A DNA stretch of 64,000 bases from Staphylococcus sp. KG4-3 (GTDB lineage Bacteria; Bacillota; Bacilli; Staphylococcales; Staphylococcaceae), in contig NZ_CP166245.1 of assembly GCF_033597815.2 (NCBI RefSeq), forward strand, positions 2,542,001 through 2,606,000, in the 5' to 3' direction. The first letter of the stretch is position 1; each line of letters begins with the position of its first letter. Under the pieces are notes generated by a model that was not told the DNA's origin, ran no database searches, and saw nothing but the letters and a program-made list of their open reading frames with translations. Below are positions 47,041 to 55,184 of the stretch, piece by piece. Made by a program: the position numbers and the translations under genes.

Positions 47041-47055
47041 TTGTAAGCGTATACA
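47041..47055 (+). promoter_or_regulatory. cre site upstream of psuK
   Basis: TTGTAAGCGTATACA matches the cre consensus at all positions, 93 bp before the psuK start. Confidence 0.75.
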
Positions 47056-47147
47056 AATGTAATATTACATGATAGACTTCGCTTAAATACAAACAAAAGT
47101 TTATTTTAAAACAATTGTTTAGATTTTATAAAAAGGAGGTCTCATCT

Positions 47148-48257
47148 ATGAATAGTAATGAAAGAGAGGTTTTGAAACGCATACAAGACAATCCATTTAT
47201 TTCTCAACAAGAATTAGCACTATCAATTGGTTTATCAAGACCTGCAGTAGCTAATATTATTTCAGGATTAATCCGCAAAGAATATGTCTTAGGTAAAGCC
47301 TATGTCTTAAACGAAAATTATCCTATTGTATGTATTGGTGCTGCTAACTTAGACAGAAAGTTTTACGTCCATCATACATTGCAACTAGAAACTTCCAATC
47401 CTGTAACTTCTACACGTTCTATAGGTGGTGTAGCTAGAAATATTGCAGAAAATCTTGGTCGAATGGGTGAAACCGTAGCATTTTTATCTACTAGTGGTAA
47501 TGACAGTGAGTGGGACATGATACACAAATTATCAAGTCCTTTCATGAACCTAGATCATGTGCAACAAATAGAAAATGCAAACACTGGCTCTTACACTGCA
47601 CTCATAGACAATGATGGTAATATGCAATACGGCTTAGCTGATATGGAAGTTTATGACTATATCACGCCCGAGTTTTTAATTAAACGAACACATTTATTAG
47701 TTAAAGCCAAATGTATTATCGCAGATTTAAATTTAAATAAACCTGCCATTGATTTTCTGTGTGCATATTCTGAGAAGCACAACATTAAACTAGTAATCAT
47801 ACCTGTATCATCACCAAAAATGAAACATATGCCTGATTCATTACACGCAATAGACTGGCTTATTATAAATCGAGATGAAACAGAAGCTTATTTTAATATA
47901 AAAATCCAAAACACAAATGATATGAAAAATGCTGCACAAAAATGGATAGATAATGGTGTCTCTAAAGTAATCATCACAAACGGAGTTCAGGAACTTATCT
48001 ATAAAGATAAAAAAACAGAAATCATTAAACCCGTTCTCAGTTCAAATAAGGTTGTAGATGTGACAGGAGCAGGTGATTCATTTTCTAGCGCAGTGGTCTT
48101 CAGTTGGCTAAATGGTTTAGGTATAGATGACATACTAAACGCTGGCATGATAAATGCGAGAAAAACGATAGAAACAAATTACACCGTTCGTCAAAATTTA
48201 GATAAAAAACAATTATTTAGAGATTTGGAGGAGTATAAAGATGAAACAATACATTGA
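47148..48257 (+). CDS. psuK: Pseudouridine kinase with N-terminal winged helix
   Basis: A 369-residue PfkB-family kinase that phosphorylates pseudouridine. The first 55 residues (NEREVLKRIQDNPFISQQELALSIGLSRPAVANII) are a winged helix-turn-helix domain, so the protein may also regulate its own operon. The kinase domain follows, with GGVARNIAENLGRMG and the PfkB signature DVTGAGDSFSS (anion hole and catalytic Asp) near residue 315. The start is set by AAAAGGAGG; a longer upstream frame is leader. It overlaps psuG by 17 bases. Confidence 0.9.
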   Translation: MNSNEREVLKRIQDNPFISQQELALSIGLSRPAVANIISGLIRKEYVLGKAYVLNENYPIVCIGAANLDRKFYVHHTLQLETSNPVTSTRSIGGVARNIAENLGRMGETVAFLSTSGNDSEWDMIHKLSSPFMNLDHVQQIENANTGSYTALIDNDGNMQYGLADMEVYDYITPEFLIKRTHLLVKAKCIIADLNLNKPAIDFLCAYSEKHNIKLVIIPVSSPKMKHMPDSLHAIDWLIINRDETEAYFNIKIQNTNDMKNAAQKWIDNGVSKVIITNGVQELIYKDKKTEIIKPVLSSNKVVDVTGAGDSFSSAVVFSWLNGLGIDDILNAGMINARKTIETNYTVRQNLDKKQLFRDLEEYKDETIH

Positions 48258-49152
48258 ATTTTCACAAGAAGTACAACAAGGCATGGATAGTAATAAACCT
48301 ATAGTTGCTTTAGAATCAACTATTATTTCACACGGCATGCCTTATCCACAAAATGTTGAGATGGCTAAAAATGTTGAACAAATTATTAGGAATAACGGTG
48401 CAATACCTGCAACCATCGCCTTAATTAATGGGAAAATTAAAATAGGTTTAGAACCTGAAGAACTGACATTACTAGCTAAACATGACGATGTTGCCAAAGT
48501 ATCACGTCGAGATTTAGCAGAGATTATTGCTACTAAACGTATCGGTGCAACGACGGTTGCATCTACAATGATTTGTGCCGAATTAGCAGATATTCAATTC
48601 TTTGTTACTGGAGGAATTGGTGGCGTACATAGAGGTGTTGAGCAAACTATGGATATTTCAGCCGATTTAGAAGAATTAGGACAAACCAATGTCACTGTTA
48701 TCTGTGCAGGAGCTAAATCGATCTTAGATTTACCAAAAACACTTGAATACCTTGAGACAAAAGGCGTACCTGTGATTGGTTATCAAACCGAGGAACTGCC
48801 TGCCTTTTTCACTCCTGAAAGCGGTATTAAATTAAACAGTTCAGCAGACTCACCTGAGACTATTGCTCAAATTTGTAAAGCTAAAAATGATTTAGCTTTA
48901 AGTGGTGGTATCGTCGTTGCTAATCCTGTACCCAAAGCACATGCGTTATCTAAATCATATATTGATTGTATTATCACAGCTGCTGTAAAAGAGGCAGAGG
49001 AAAAAGGAATTAGTGGAAAGGATTCTACACCATTTTTACTTGGAAAAATTGTCGAAAAATCTGAAGGTAAGAGTTTAGAAACAAATATAAAACTTGTTGA
49101 AAACAATGCAGTTCTAGGAGCTAAAATAGCTGTTGCTTTCACTCAATTGTAG
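48241..49152 (+). CDS. psuG: Pseudouridine-5'-phosphate glycosidase
   Basis: A 303-residue enzyme that breaks the C-C glycosidic bond of pseudouridine 5'-phosphate to give uracil and ribose 5-phosphate. Residues matching the E. coli active site are Glu25 (ALESTIISHG), Asp142 (ISADLEEL) and Lys159 (CAGAKSILD), the last being the Schiff-base Lys; the spacing of 17 between Asp and Lys is preserved. GGVHRG and NPVPKAHAL are family hallmarks. It is the second gene of the operon. Confidence 0.93.
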   Translation: MKQYIEFSQEVQQGMDSNKPIVALESTIISHGMPYPQNVEMAKNVEQIIRNNGAIPATIALINGKIKIGLEPEELTLLAKHDDVAKVSRRDLAEIIATKRIGATTVASTMICAELADIQFFVTGGIGGVHRGVEQTMDISADLEELGQTNVTVICAGAKSILDLPKTLEYLETKGVPVIGYQTEELPAFFTPESGIKLNSSADSPETIAQICKAKNDLALSGGIVVANPVPKAHALSKSYIDCIITAAVKEAEEKGISGKDSTPFLLGKIVEKSEGKSLETNIKLVENNAVLGAKIAVAFTQL

Positions 49153-49161
49153 GTGATTTAA

Positions 49162-50376
49162 ATGTCCATTCTATTTTCTATTACTGGTATTCTATTCGCA
49201 TTAATAATCTCTTTTATTTTTAGTTACGATAGAAAAGCCATTAAATTTAGAAAGCCTTTAACTATGTTAATCATTCAAGTAATTATTGTATTATTTATGA
49301 TGAATACAACTATTGGCTTAATAACATTAACAACACTAGGCTCATTTTTTGAAGCTTTATTAGATATTAGTAAATCTGGTATCGATTTTGTATTCGGTGG
49401 TTTGCAAAATAAGGGGGCTTCTACATTTTTTATTACTGTATTACTTCCTTTAGTATTTATCTCAGTATTAATAGGTATGTTGAATTATTTTAAAATTCTT
49501 CCTTTTATTATCAAATATGTTGGCATAATCATCAATAAACTAACTGGTATGGGACGTTTAGAAAGTTATTTTGCTATTTCTACATCTATGTTAGGTCAGC
49601 CAGAAGTTTACTTAACTATTAAAGAAATGATTCCGAAACTATCTAAAGCTAAATTATATACAATAACTACTTCTGGTATGAGTGCAGTGAGTATGGCGAT
49701 GTTAGGGTCCTATATGCAAATGCTCGAGCCTAAATTTGTTGTTACTGCTGTGATGCTTAATATTTTCAGTGCATTAATTATTGCTAGTGTAATTAATCCG
49801 TATAAATCCGATGACAAAGATGTTGAAATATCAAATTTAACGGCTAATAGCAACGTGCATGAGAACAATACTACAAAACCTAAAAAAGTACCTTTCTTTC
49901 AAATGATTGGTGATAGTGCTACAGATGGTTTCAAAATTGCTGTTAGTGTTGCTATTATGCTACTAGCATTTATTTCCCTCATGGAAGCTATCACTGTATT
50001 ATTCAACTTAGTCGGGTTAGACTTTAGACAATTAATTGGTTTCATCTTTGCACCAATCGCTTTTATTATAGGAATACCTTGGCATGAAGCTGTTCAAGCT
50101 GGTTCAATTATGGCTACAAAATTAATTACTAATGAATTCGTTGCTATGCTAGATTTCCAAAAATTAGCCCATACTCTTTCACACCGTACCCAAGGTATTA
50201 TCTCAGTATATCTTGTTAGTTTCGCTAACTTTGGTACAGTTGGCATTATTGTTGGATCAATAAAAGGATTTAGCACCGAACAAGGGAATAAAGTCGCTTC
50301 ATTTGCTATGCGTTTATTACTCGGTTCTACCTTAGCTTCTATCATTTCAGCATCTATAATCGGTTTAGTATTATAA
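49162..50376 (+). CDS. Concentrative nucleoside transporter, probable pseudouridine uptake
   Basis: A 404-residue CNT/NupC-family permease with about ten helices. The signature STSMLGQPEVYLTIKEMIPKL (about residues 135-155) is the substrate and cation motif of the family, and GIPWHEAVQAGSIMATKLITNEFVA supplies the second half-site. It sits 9 bp behind psuG, so it most likely imports pseudouridine for PsuK. Specificity is inferred from context only. Confidence 0.87.
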   Translation: MSILFSITGILFALIISFIFSYDRKAIKFRKPLTMLIIQVIIVLFMMNTTIGLITLTTLGSFFEALLDISKSGIDFVFGGLQNKGASTFFITVLLPLVFISVLIGMLNYFKILPFIIKYVGIIINKLTGMGRLESYFAISTSMLGQPEVYLTIKEMIPKLSKAKLYTITTSGMSAVSMAMLGSYMQMLEPKFVVTAVMLNIFSALIIASVINPYKSDDKDVEISNLTANSNVHENNTTKPKKVPFFQMIGDSATDGFKIAVSVAIMLLAFISLMEAITVLFNLVGLDFRQLIGFIFAPIAFIIGIPWHEAVQAGSIMATKLITNEFVAMLDFQKLAHTLSHRTQGIISVYLVSFANFGTVGIIVGSIKGFSTEQGNKVASFAMRLLLGSTLASIISASIIGLVL

Positions 50377-50412
50377 AAGATACACACTTTTAAGTAACTT
50401 TTACCATTTAAA

Positions 50413-50560
50413 TACAAAAACAGCTTGTTAATTGGTTTACCTGAGCTGTGCTCATGTATAAGAACTACTAATTTTCACAAATGAAAATAGTAGTTCTTTA
50501 CATTTTCATGCGTTCTTTATTCACATTCACCATCACGATACACCTCTTCCTAAATTGTAT
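50413..50560 (-). ncRNA. Candidate CcpA-controlled small RNA (RsaI/RsaOG-like architecture)
   Basis: About 148 nt on the minus strand between convergent genes. The start is predicted 7 nt after TATAAT. A G-rich AGGAAGAGGTG segment (50541-50551) comes first, then a strong hairpin (50461-50497, 15-16 bp with AAGAACTACTA / TAGTAGTTCTT ends), then a terminator (ACAGCT / AGCTGT at 50420-50449 with a T-run) whose loop contains GGTAAACC. Length, cre-overlapped promoter and G-track recall S. aureus RsaI, but I cannot align it. An 11-codon frame (MVNVNKERMKM, 50498-50533) follows the G-track, so a tiny peptide mRNA is an alternative. Confidence 0.6.
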
Positions 50561-50566
50561 AATTAC

Positions 50567-50596
50567 ATTATAATTGTAAACGTTTACAAAAATCAA
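50567..50596 (-). promoter_or_regulatory. sRNA promoter with cre in the spacer
   Basis: Minus strand TTGATT (50591-50596), an 18-base spacer and TATAAT (50567-50572). The perfect palindromic cre TTGTAAACGTTTACA (50574-50588) fills the spacer, an arrangement that gives strong CcpA repression. Confidence 0.75.
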
Positions 50597-50670
50597 TTTT
50601 TTAATTATTCAAAACGCTCATTTATTTTAAAATTCTCTAATTGCTATTTTGCGAAACGATACGATTAAAA

Positions 50671-50727
50671 ATATAAAAGCGCAGTACAGAAATCTAAAAT
50701 AATTTCTTTAGACTTCTGTACTGCGCC
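50671..50727 (-). terminator. Terminator of the EIICB-nagB operon
   Basis: The stem GCGCAGTACAGAA(G/A)TCTAAA has about 18 bp and a T-rich minus-strand tail. Confidence 0.85.
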
Positions 50728-50795
50728 ATTAACTTCATTTCAATCACTAATATCATTATAATTCATAAATTGCACTGTAATACCATAATTATAAT

Positions 50796-51533
50796 TTAGT
50801 GATATTTATTCAATTGGAATATTTCATCATCCACGATAACTTCTACATTAGCATGTTGTCGCAATATACTGGCAGGTAACGATTCGGATATATCTCCTTC
50901 TAAGAGTTGTTTGATTGCATATTGCTTATGTTCACCTAACGCCAACAAAATAATCCTCTTCGCTCGCATAATAGATGAAAGGCCCATCGATATTGCTTGT
51001 TTAGGTACATTTTCAATTGTTTCAAAGTTTTTACTATTCGCCTTAATTGTTGAAGAGGTCAAATCCACTACGCTCGTCACGCTATCAAAAGATGTATACG
51101 GCTCATTAAAACCAATATGCCCATTTTCACCAATTCCTAAAATTTGAATATCTGCAGGGCCTATATCACGTAACAGTCGTTCGTAATTCCTAGATTCTTG
51201 TAAAACATCTTTTGCATTTCCCATTGGTAAATGTATATTATCCTTTTTCCATGAATCATTATGCTTAAATAAATGTTCATTCATATACACATGATAGCTC
51301 TGTTCATGATCTGGTGCTAAACCAACATACTCATCTAAATTAAACGTAACCACACGTGATAAATCAACTAGATTACTATTTAATAATTCTGATAGATATT
51401 TATACACGCCTATCATTGTACTGCCTGTGGCCAAACCTAAAACCGTATTAGGTTTAGTCTTAAGTTGTTTTAACAGCTCAGTTGCTAAGTATTGACTAGC
51501 TATAGTTTGATTCTTCAAATTTGTAACATTCAT
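50796..51533 (-). CDS. nagB: Glucosamine-6-phosphate deaminase
   Basis: A 245-residue sugar isomerase-fold enzyme that converts glucosamine 6-phosphate to fructose 6-phosphate and ammonia. TFNLDEYVGL (about residues 62-71, catalytic Asp), LGIGENGHIGFNEP (about 129-142) and ATGSTMIGVYKYL at the N-terminus are the family motifs. It follows the EIICB PTS gene on one transcript, so the imported amino sugar phosphate feeds it. Bacillus GamA is a close paralogue and would look the same. Confidence 0.92.
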   Translation of the reverse strand: MNVTNLKNQTIASQYLATELLKQLKTKPNTVLGLATGSTMIGVYKYLSELLNSNLVDLSRVVTFNLDEYVGLAPDHEQSYHVYMNEHLFKHNDSWKKDNIHLPMGNAKDVLQESRNYERLLRDIGPADIQILGIGENGHIGFNEPYTSFDSVTSVVDLTSSTIKANSKNFETIENVPKQAISMGLSSIMRAKRIILLALGEHKQYAIKQLLEGDISESLPASILRQHANVEVIVDDEIFQLNKYH

Positions 51534-51592
51534 CTTTTCACCATATCTTTATTCAATATTTGATATCCTTTCCTATCTTTTTACATGTTGTA

Positions 51593-53131
51593 TTACAATT
51601 TTCCATTCTCTAAAAGCGTCTCAACTTCATTTTTTATCGTAGTAACATGAGGGCCATATATAACTTGAACGCCATTCCCTTTTTGAATAACTCCTCTAGC
51701 TTGCGTGGCTGTTAGCAAAGATTTATCCACTTCTTCATCACTGTTTAACGTCACTCTTAAACGAGTAGCACAGCAATCAACTACATCTATATTTTCTTTA
51801 CCACCAAGTGCTTGAATTATTGTCTTAGCACGATCCGTTGCTTCTACAGTTTCTGTCGTCACTTCATCTTCACGACCCGGCGTTTTGAAATTGAACTTCG
51901 TTATCAAGAATCTAAAAATAATGTAATATATCATAAACCAGATTATACCAACCGGGATTATCCACAAGAAATTTGTTTTAGAATTTCCTTGAAGCACACC
52001 AAATAATAAAAAGTCTATAAAACCTCCACTAAAAGTTTGGCCTACAGTTATATTAAAAATGTCTGCCATCATAAATGCTAGTCCATCTAAAAATGCATGA
52101 ATCACATATAATATAGGAGCAACAAATAAAAAACTAAATTCTAATGGTTCTGTAATACCTGTTAAAAACGATGTTAAAGCTGCAGAGAGCATCAATCCTC
52201 CTACAACTTTTTTACGTTCTGGTTTAGCTGTATGGTAAATCGCTAAAGCTGCCCCACAAAGACCAAACATCATGGTAATAAATCTACCAGACATATATCG
52301 TGACACACCTGAAAAATATTTTGTAACGTCAGGATCCCCTAATTGTGCAAAGAAAATATTTTGTGTCCCTTGAACCATATGTCCTTTAACTTCTAACGAT
52401 CCTCCCAAAGCTGTTTGCCAAAATGGTAAGTAGAAAATATGATGCAATCCAAAAGGACCTAATAATCTCAAGATAAAGCCAAAGAAAAACGTACCAATTA
52501 TCCCTGTTTTGTCTACTAATCCACCGACACCAAAGATCCATCCTTGTACTGTTGGCCAAACGAAAAACATAATGACACCCAATACAATCGAAGCAATTGC
52601 TGTAATAATCGGTACAAAACGTGATCCTCCAAAGAAGACAAGGTAGTCAGGTAGCGATATTTTATGAAACTTATTGTGTAAAAGCGCTGTCATTATACCA
52701 GTGACGATTCCACCAAATACCCCTGTTTCTACAGTTTGAATTCCTAGTACCATACTTTGTCCTACTTCGGTTAAATTGTCTTTTGCTAATGTTCCACTTA
52801 TAGTTAACAAACCATTCATAGATGCATTCATGATTAAAAACCCAAGCATTGCTGCTAATCCAGCAGTTCCTTTATCACTCTTTGCCAACCCTATGGCTAC
52901 ACCTACCGCAAATATAACTGGTAAGTTTTGAAAAACAATATTCCCAGCAGATGACATTAAAATAAAAATATTCTGTAATAAACTAATATCTAATACTGGA
53001 TAAGCTTTAATCGTATTCGGATTACTTAATGCACCACCGATGCCTAATAATAATCCTGCTGCCGGCAAAATTGCTATGGGTAACATAAATGATTTCCCAA
53101 ATTGTTGTGCTCTTTCAAACAATTTACTCAT
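51593..53131 (-). CDS. PTS EIICB, glucose/N-acetylglucosamine/glucosamine family
   Basis: A 512-residue permease. The start MSKLFERAQQFGKSFMLPIAILPAAG is set by TAGGAGG; the upstream in-frame start lacks one. EIIC covers about residues 1-390 (GLLLGIGGALSNPNTIKAYP, FGLHHIFYLPFW, SAALTSFLTGITEPLEFSF), then the KTPGREDE linker and EIIB (about 435-512) with phospho-Cys in VDCCATRLRV. No EIIA domain is present, so EIIA(Glc) must come from elsewhere. Pairing with nagB points to glucosamine or GlcNAc; there is no nagA next to it, which favours glucosamine. Confidence 0.85.
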   Translation of the reverse strand: MSKLFERAQQFGKSFMLPIAILPAAGLLLGIGGALSNPNTIKAYPVLDISLLQNIFILMSSAGNIVFQNLPVIFAVGVAIGLAKSDKGTAGLAAMLGFLIMNASMNGLLTISGTLAKDNLTEVGQSMVLGIQTVETGVFGGIVTGIMTALLHNKFHKISLPDYLVFFGGSRFVPIITAIASIVLGVIMFFVWPTVQGWIFGVGGLVDKTGIIGTFFFGFILRLLGPFGLHHIFYLPFWQTALGGSLEVKGHMVQGTQNIFFAQLGDPDVTKYFSGVSRYMSGRFITMMFGLCGAALAIYHTAKPERKKVVGGLMLSAALTSFLTGITEPLEFSFLFVAPILYVIHAFLDGLAFMMADIFNITVGQTFSGGFIDFLLFGVLQGNSKTNFLWIIPVGIIWFMIYYIIFRFLITKFNFKTPGREDEVTTETVEATDRAKTIIQALGGKENIDVVDCCATRLRVTLNSDEEVDKSLLTATQARGVIQKGNGVQVIYGPHVTTIKNEVETLLENGKL

Positions 53132-53156
53132 AATAGCTAACCTCCTAATTAACCTA

Positions 53157-53215
53157 AATATACAATCGCAGAAAATAATAATCAATATTTATTTTCGTAT
53201 TGAAAATTATTTTCA
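53157..53215 (-). promoter_or_regulatory. EIICB-nagB promoter and upstream palindrome
   Basis: Minus strand TTGATT (53180-53185), 17 bases and TATATT (53157-53162). The palindrome TGAAAAT-T-ATTTTCA (53201-53215) lies just upstream of the -35, at about -50, and matches the core of 46895-46913. Confidence 0.55.
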
Positions 53216-53259
53216 TAAAGCGATTTACTTCGTTTGCAATAAACATATAAATCCATACA

Positions 53260-53298
53260 AAAAAAAGAGGCCGACATTTATAAATGTCTTAGCCTCGG
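53260..53298 (-). terminator. Terminator of argF
   Basis: The stem GAGGC-CGACATTTA / TAAATGTCTTAGCCTC has a run of eight T on the minus strand. Confidence 0.85.
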
Positions 53299-53442
53299 AT
53301 AATATATTGGCAATGCCTAACAATATTAATATTGAAAGTCCGCTCTCATAATTTTCACAATAACAGTTGCTTTACTAGTACAAAGTGGACAGAAAAGTTA
53401 GTTTGAAAAATATTTTTGTCCTAACCTTTTTAAGATAATTAT

Positions 53443-54417
53443 TTAAAATATATCACCTAATGTAACTGCCATAATTGCTTTAATGGAATGTAATCTATTT
53501 TCTGATTGATCAAAAATAACAGCATGCTTCCCTCTGAATATATCGTCTGCAATTTCCATTTCAGTTAGACCATATGTTTCATATATTTTTTGACCTACTT
53601 CTGTGTTCACATCATGAAAAGCTGGTAAACAATGTAACACTATAACATCTGGATTCATCGTATTCATTAGCATTGATTCATTTACTTGGTAAGGCAATAA
53701 TTGATTGATACGGGACTCTAACAATCCTTCATCTTCGCCCATAGAGAACCAAACATCTGTATAAATTGCATCAGTTTGATATATCGCTTGTTGAATATCA
53801 TCAGTAATTAAAATTTCACTTTGTGAATCATCAGCATATTTTTGAGCCAATATTTGAATATCTTTATTCGGTTGTAGAGATTCTGGTGCAGCAATATGAA
53901 CATTAACACCTAATATTGCACCAGTAATTAATAAATCATGTGCTACATTGTTTCTAGCATCGCCAACATAAGTTAATGTCTTTCCTTTTAAAGTGCCCCA
54001 GTTCTCTTTTAAAGTGAAGAAATCCGCAATCATTTGTGTTGGATGCCATTCGTTAGTTAAGCCATTCCACACTGGTACACCAGCGCTTGTTGCAAGTGAT
54101 TCTACGTCTTTTTGGTGATGTCCTCTAAATTCAATACCATCATACATTCTACCTAATACTTTTGCAGTGTCTTCTGCAGACTCTTTAACTCCTAAGTGAA
54201 TATCTCCTTGTCCAAAATATTCAGGGTAGGCACCTAAATCATAGGCAGCAACACTGAAAGCTGAACGAGTTCTTGTAGATGGTTTTTCAAATAGAAATGC
54301 TAAATTTTTACCTTTTAAATAAGGATGCGGGATATTACGCTTTTTCTTTTCTTTTAATTCACCGGTAAAATCAATTAAAGTGTTCAACTCATCAGCAGAA
54401 AAATCGCATGTTTTCAA
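53443..54417 (-). CDS. argF: Ornithine carbamoyltransferase (5' end damaged)
   Basis: 324 residues from a TTG codon. Carbamoyl-phosphate site [21 protein letters not shown] and ornithine/catalytic HCLPAFHD are intact. Homologues begin about 15-20 residues earlier, and the matching sequence ([13 protein letters not shown]) is present upstream in frame but without a start. An upstream ATG at 54479 enters this frame only if two bases of ACACAAC near 54459-54464 are removed, giving MELGRTTALNKL. The gene is therefore either expressed from TTG, with AAAGGT 8 bases before it, or disrupted by a CA insertion. The catabolic ArcB family is similar; no arc genes are near. Confidence 0.82.
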   Translation of the reverse strand: MKTCDFSADELNTLIDFTGELKEKKKRNIPHPYLKGKNLAFLFEKPSTRTRSAFSVAAYDLGAYPEYFGQGDIHLGVKESAEDTAKVLGRMYDGIEFRGHHQKDVESLATSAGVPVWNGLTNEWHPTQMIADFFTLKENWGTLKGKTLTYVGDARNNVAHDLLITGAILGVNVHIAAPESLQPNKDIQILAQKYADDSQSEILITDDIQQAIYQTDAIYTDVWFSMGEDEGLLESRINQLLPYQVNESMLMNTMNPDVIVLHCLPAFHDVNTEVGQKIYETYGLTEMEIADDIFRGKHAVIFDQSENRLHSIKAIMAVTLGDIF

Positions 54418-54704
54418 AAAATGTTTACCTTTAAATGTCTGTAACTTGTTTAGTGCTGTTGTGTACGCCCCAATTCCATCACTCCAATATTTTTATAAGA
54501 TTTATATACATAATAACTGTAATATTAAATAAAATCAAGTATAAATATACCTTTTAATGTATATTATTGAATTATCTCACAATTATTTTATCTTAAGAAA
54601 CTCTATTTTTGATTATTTCTACGCATAAGCGTAATTTTATGTCACTTAAGTAATTAAAATATCTGACAATAAACACTTATGAAGTTAAAAGTTTTATTTA
54701 TGCG

Positions 54705-54734
54705 TTGCAAAACATTAATTAGCTTTTTTATAGT
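54705..54734 (+). promoter_or_regulatory. Promoter of the small peptide gene
   Basis: TTGCAA (54705-54710), 18 bases and TATAGT (54729-54734); the ribosome site is 30 bp on. Confidence 0.65.
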
Positions 54735-54776
54735 ATCTTTATGTTGTAATAAGTTAATCAATGGAGGTGAATTGTA

Positions 54777-54851
54777 ATGTTTAAAGAAATCTTAGCTCTT
54801 ATAAAACAAATCGCTGCTCATTTTGTTTCTGGCGGTTTTCAAGAAAAATAA
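54777..54851 (+). CDS. 24-residue amphipathic peptide (PSM-like or type I toxin-like)
   Basis: A complete small gene: a promoter, GGAGGTG 7 bases before ATG, 24 codons (MFKEILALIKQ-IAAHFVSGG-FQEK), a stop and a terminator. Hydrophobic residues at 2, 5, 6, 8, 9, 12, 16, 17 and 21 fall on one helical face, with Lys3, Glu4, Lys10, Gln11, Gln22, Glu23 and Lys24 on the other. Formyl-Met, length and lack of a signal peptide are those of phenol-soluble modulins; it is not close to any PSM I recall by sequence. Small membrane toxins are the alternative, but no antisense promoter was obvious. Confidence 0.65.
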   Translation: MFKEILALIKQIAAHFVSGGFQEK

Positions 54852-54941
54852 ACAAGTACATTATTGTTCCACTTCAAAAACTTCATAATTACATTAAATT
54901 TAAAAATGAATATAGTAACCAGTCATTAAGCGTCGATTTAT

Positions 54942-54985
54942 AAAAAGCCTATTAGCTATCCCACCATAGCTTAATAGGCTTTTTA
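54942..54985 (+). terminator. Terminator of the small peptide gene
   Basis: AAAAAGCCTATTA-GCTA pairs with TAGC-TTAATAGGCTTTTT, followed by T-rich sequence. Confidence 0.88.
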
Positions 54986-55089
54986 TTATGTACTTATTAT
55001 CAAATTTTATAATTAGTTTTTGTATAACAATTTCATATTCATTCAAAGAATAGATATCAAATTTTATTTTCAATTTATTACATACAAAA

Positions 55090-55146
55090 CAGGAAGTATA
55101 ATCAATTAATCATTTTAGTAAAAATTGATTTCTGTCCTACTTCCTG
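55090..55146 (-). terminator. Nested hairpin downstream of the polyol-type MFS gene
   Basis: The outer stem CAGGAAGTA / TACTTCCTG encloses a perfect inner stem AATCAATT / AATTGATT; TTTTGT continues on the minus strand. Confidence 0.72.
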
Positions 55147-55184
55147 CTTTAATCTATGTTCTTTATTCAATTGGTTATAATGTC

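Larger units (their letters stand above)
46664..47147. other. Divergent region tcyA-psuK, 484 bp
   Basis: It holds the tcyA promoter, a 12/15 CodY-like match at 46765, the TGAAAAT palindrome at 46895-46913, a perfect cre at 47041 and AAAAGGAGG before psuK. No open frame of note is present. Confidence 0.65.
50377..50795. other. Convergent gap psu operon to nagB, 419 bp
   Basis: The gap holds the sRNA candidate (50413-50560) with its promoter and cre, and the nagB terminator (50671-50727). The remainder is AT-rich without features. Confidence 0.7.
53132..53442. other. Gap between PTS and argF, 311 bp
   Basis: It carries the PTS promoter and palindrome (53157-53215) and the argF terminator (53260-53298). 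Nothing else was seen. Confidence 0.65.
54480..55184. other. Region between argF and the polyol MFS gene, about 700 bp
   Basis: 54480-54700 holds AT-rich sequence with possible arginine-regulator-type stretches such as GTATATTATTGAATTA (not convincing). Then follow the small peptide gene with promoter and terminator, and the MFS terminator. Nothing else was seen. Confidence 0.6.

Noticed and set aside
54480..54700. Arginine-regulator boxes upstream of argF
   Set aside because: AT-rich matches such as GTATATTATTGAATTA are too weak to separate from background.
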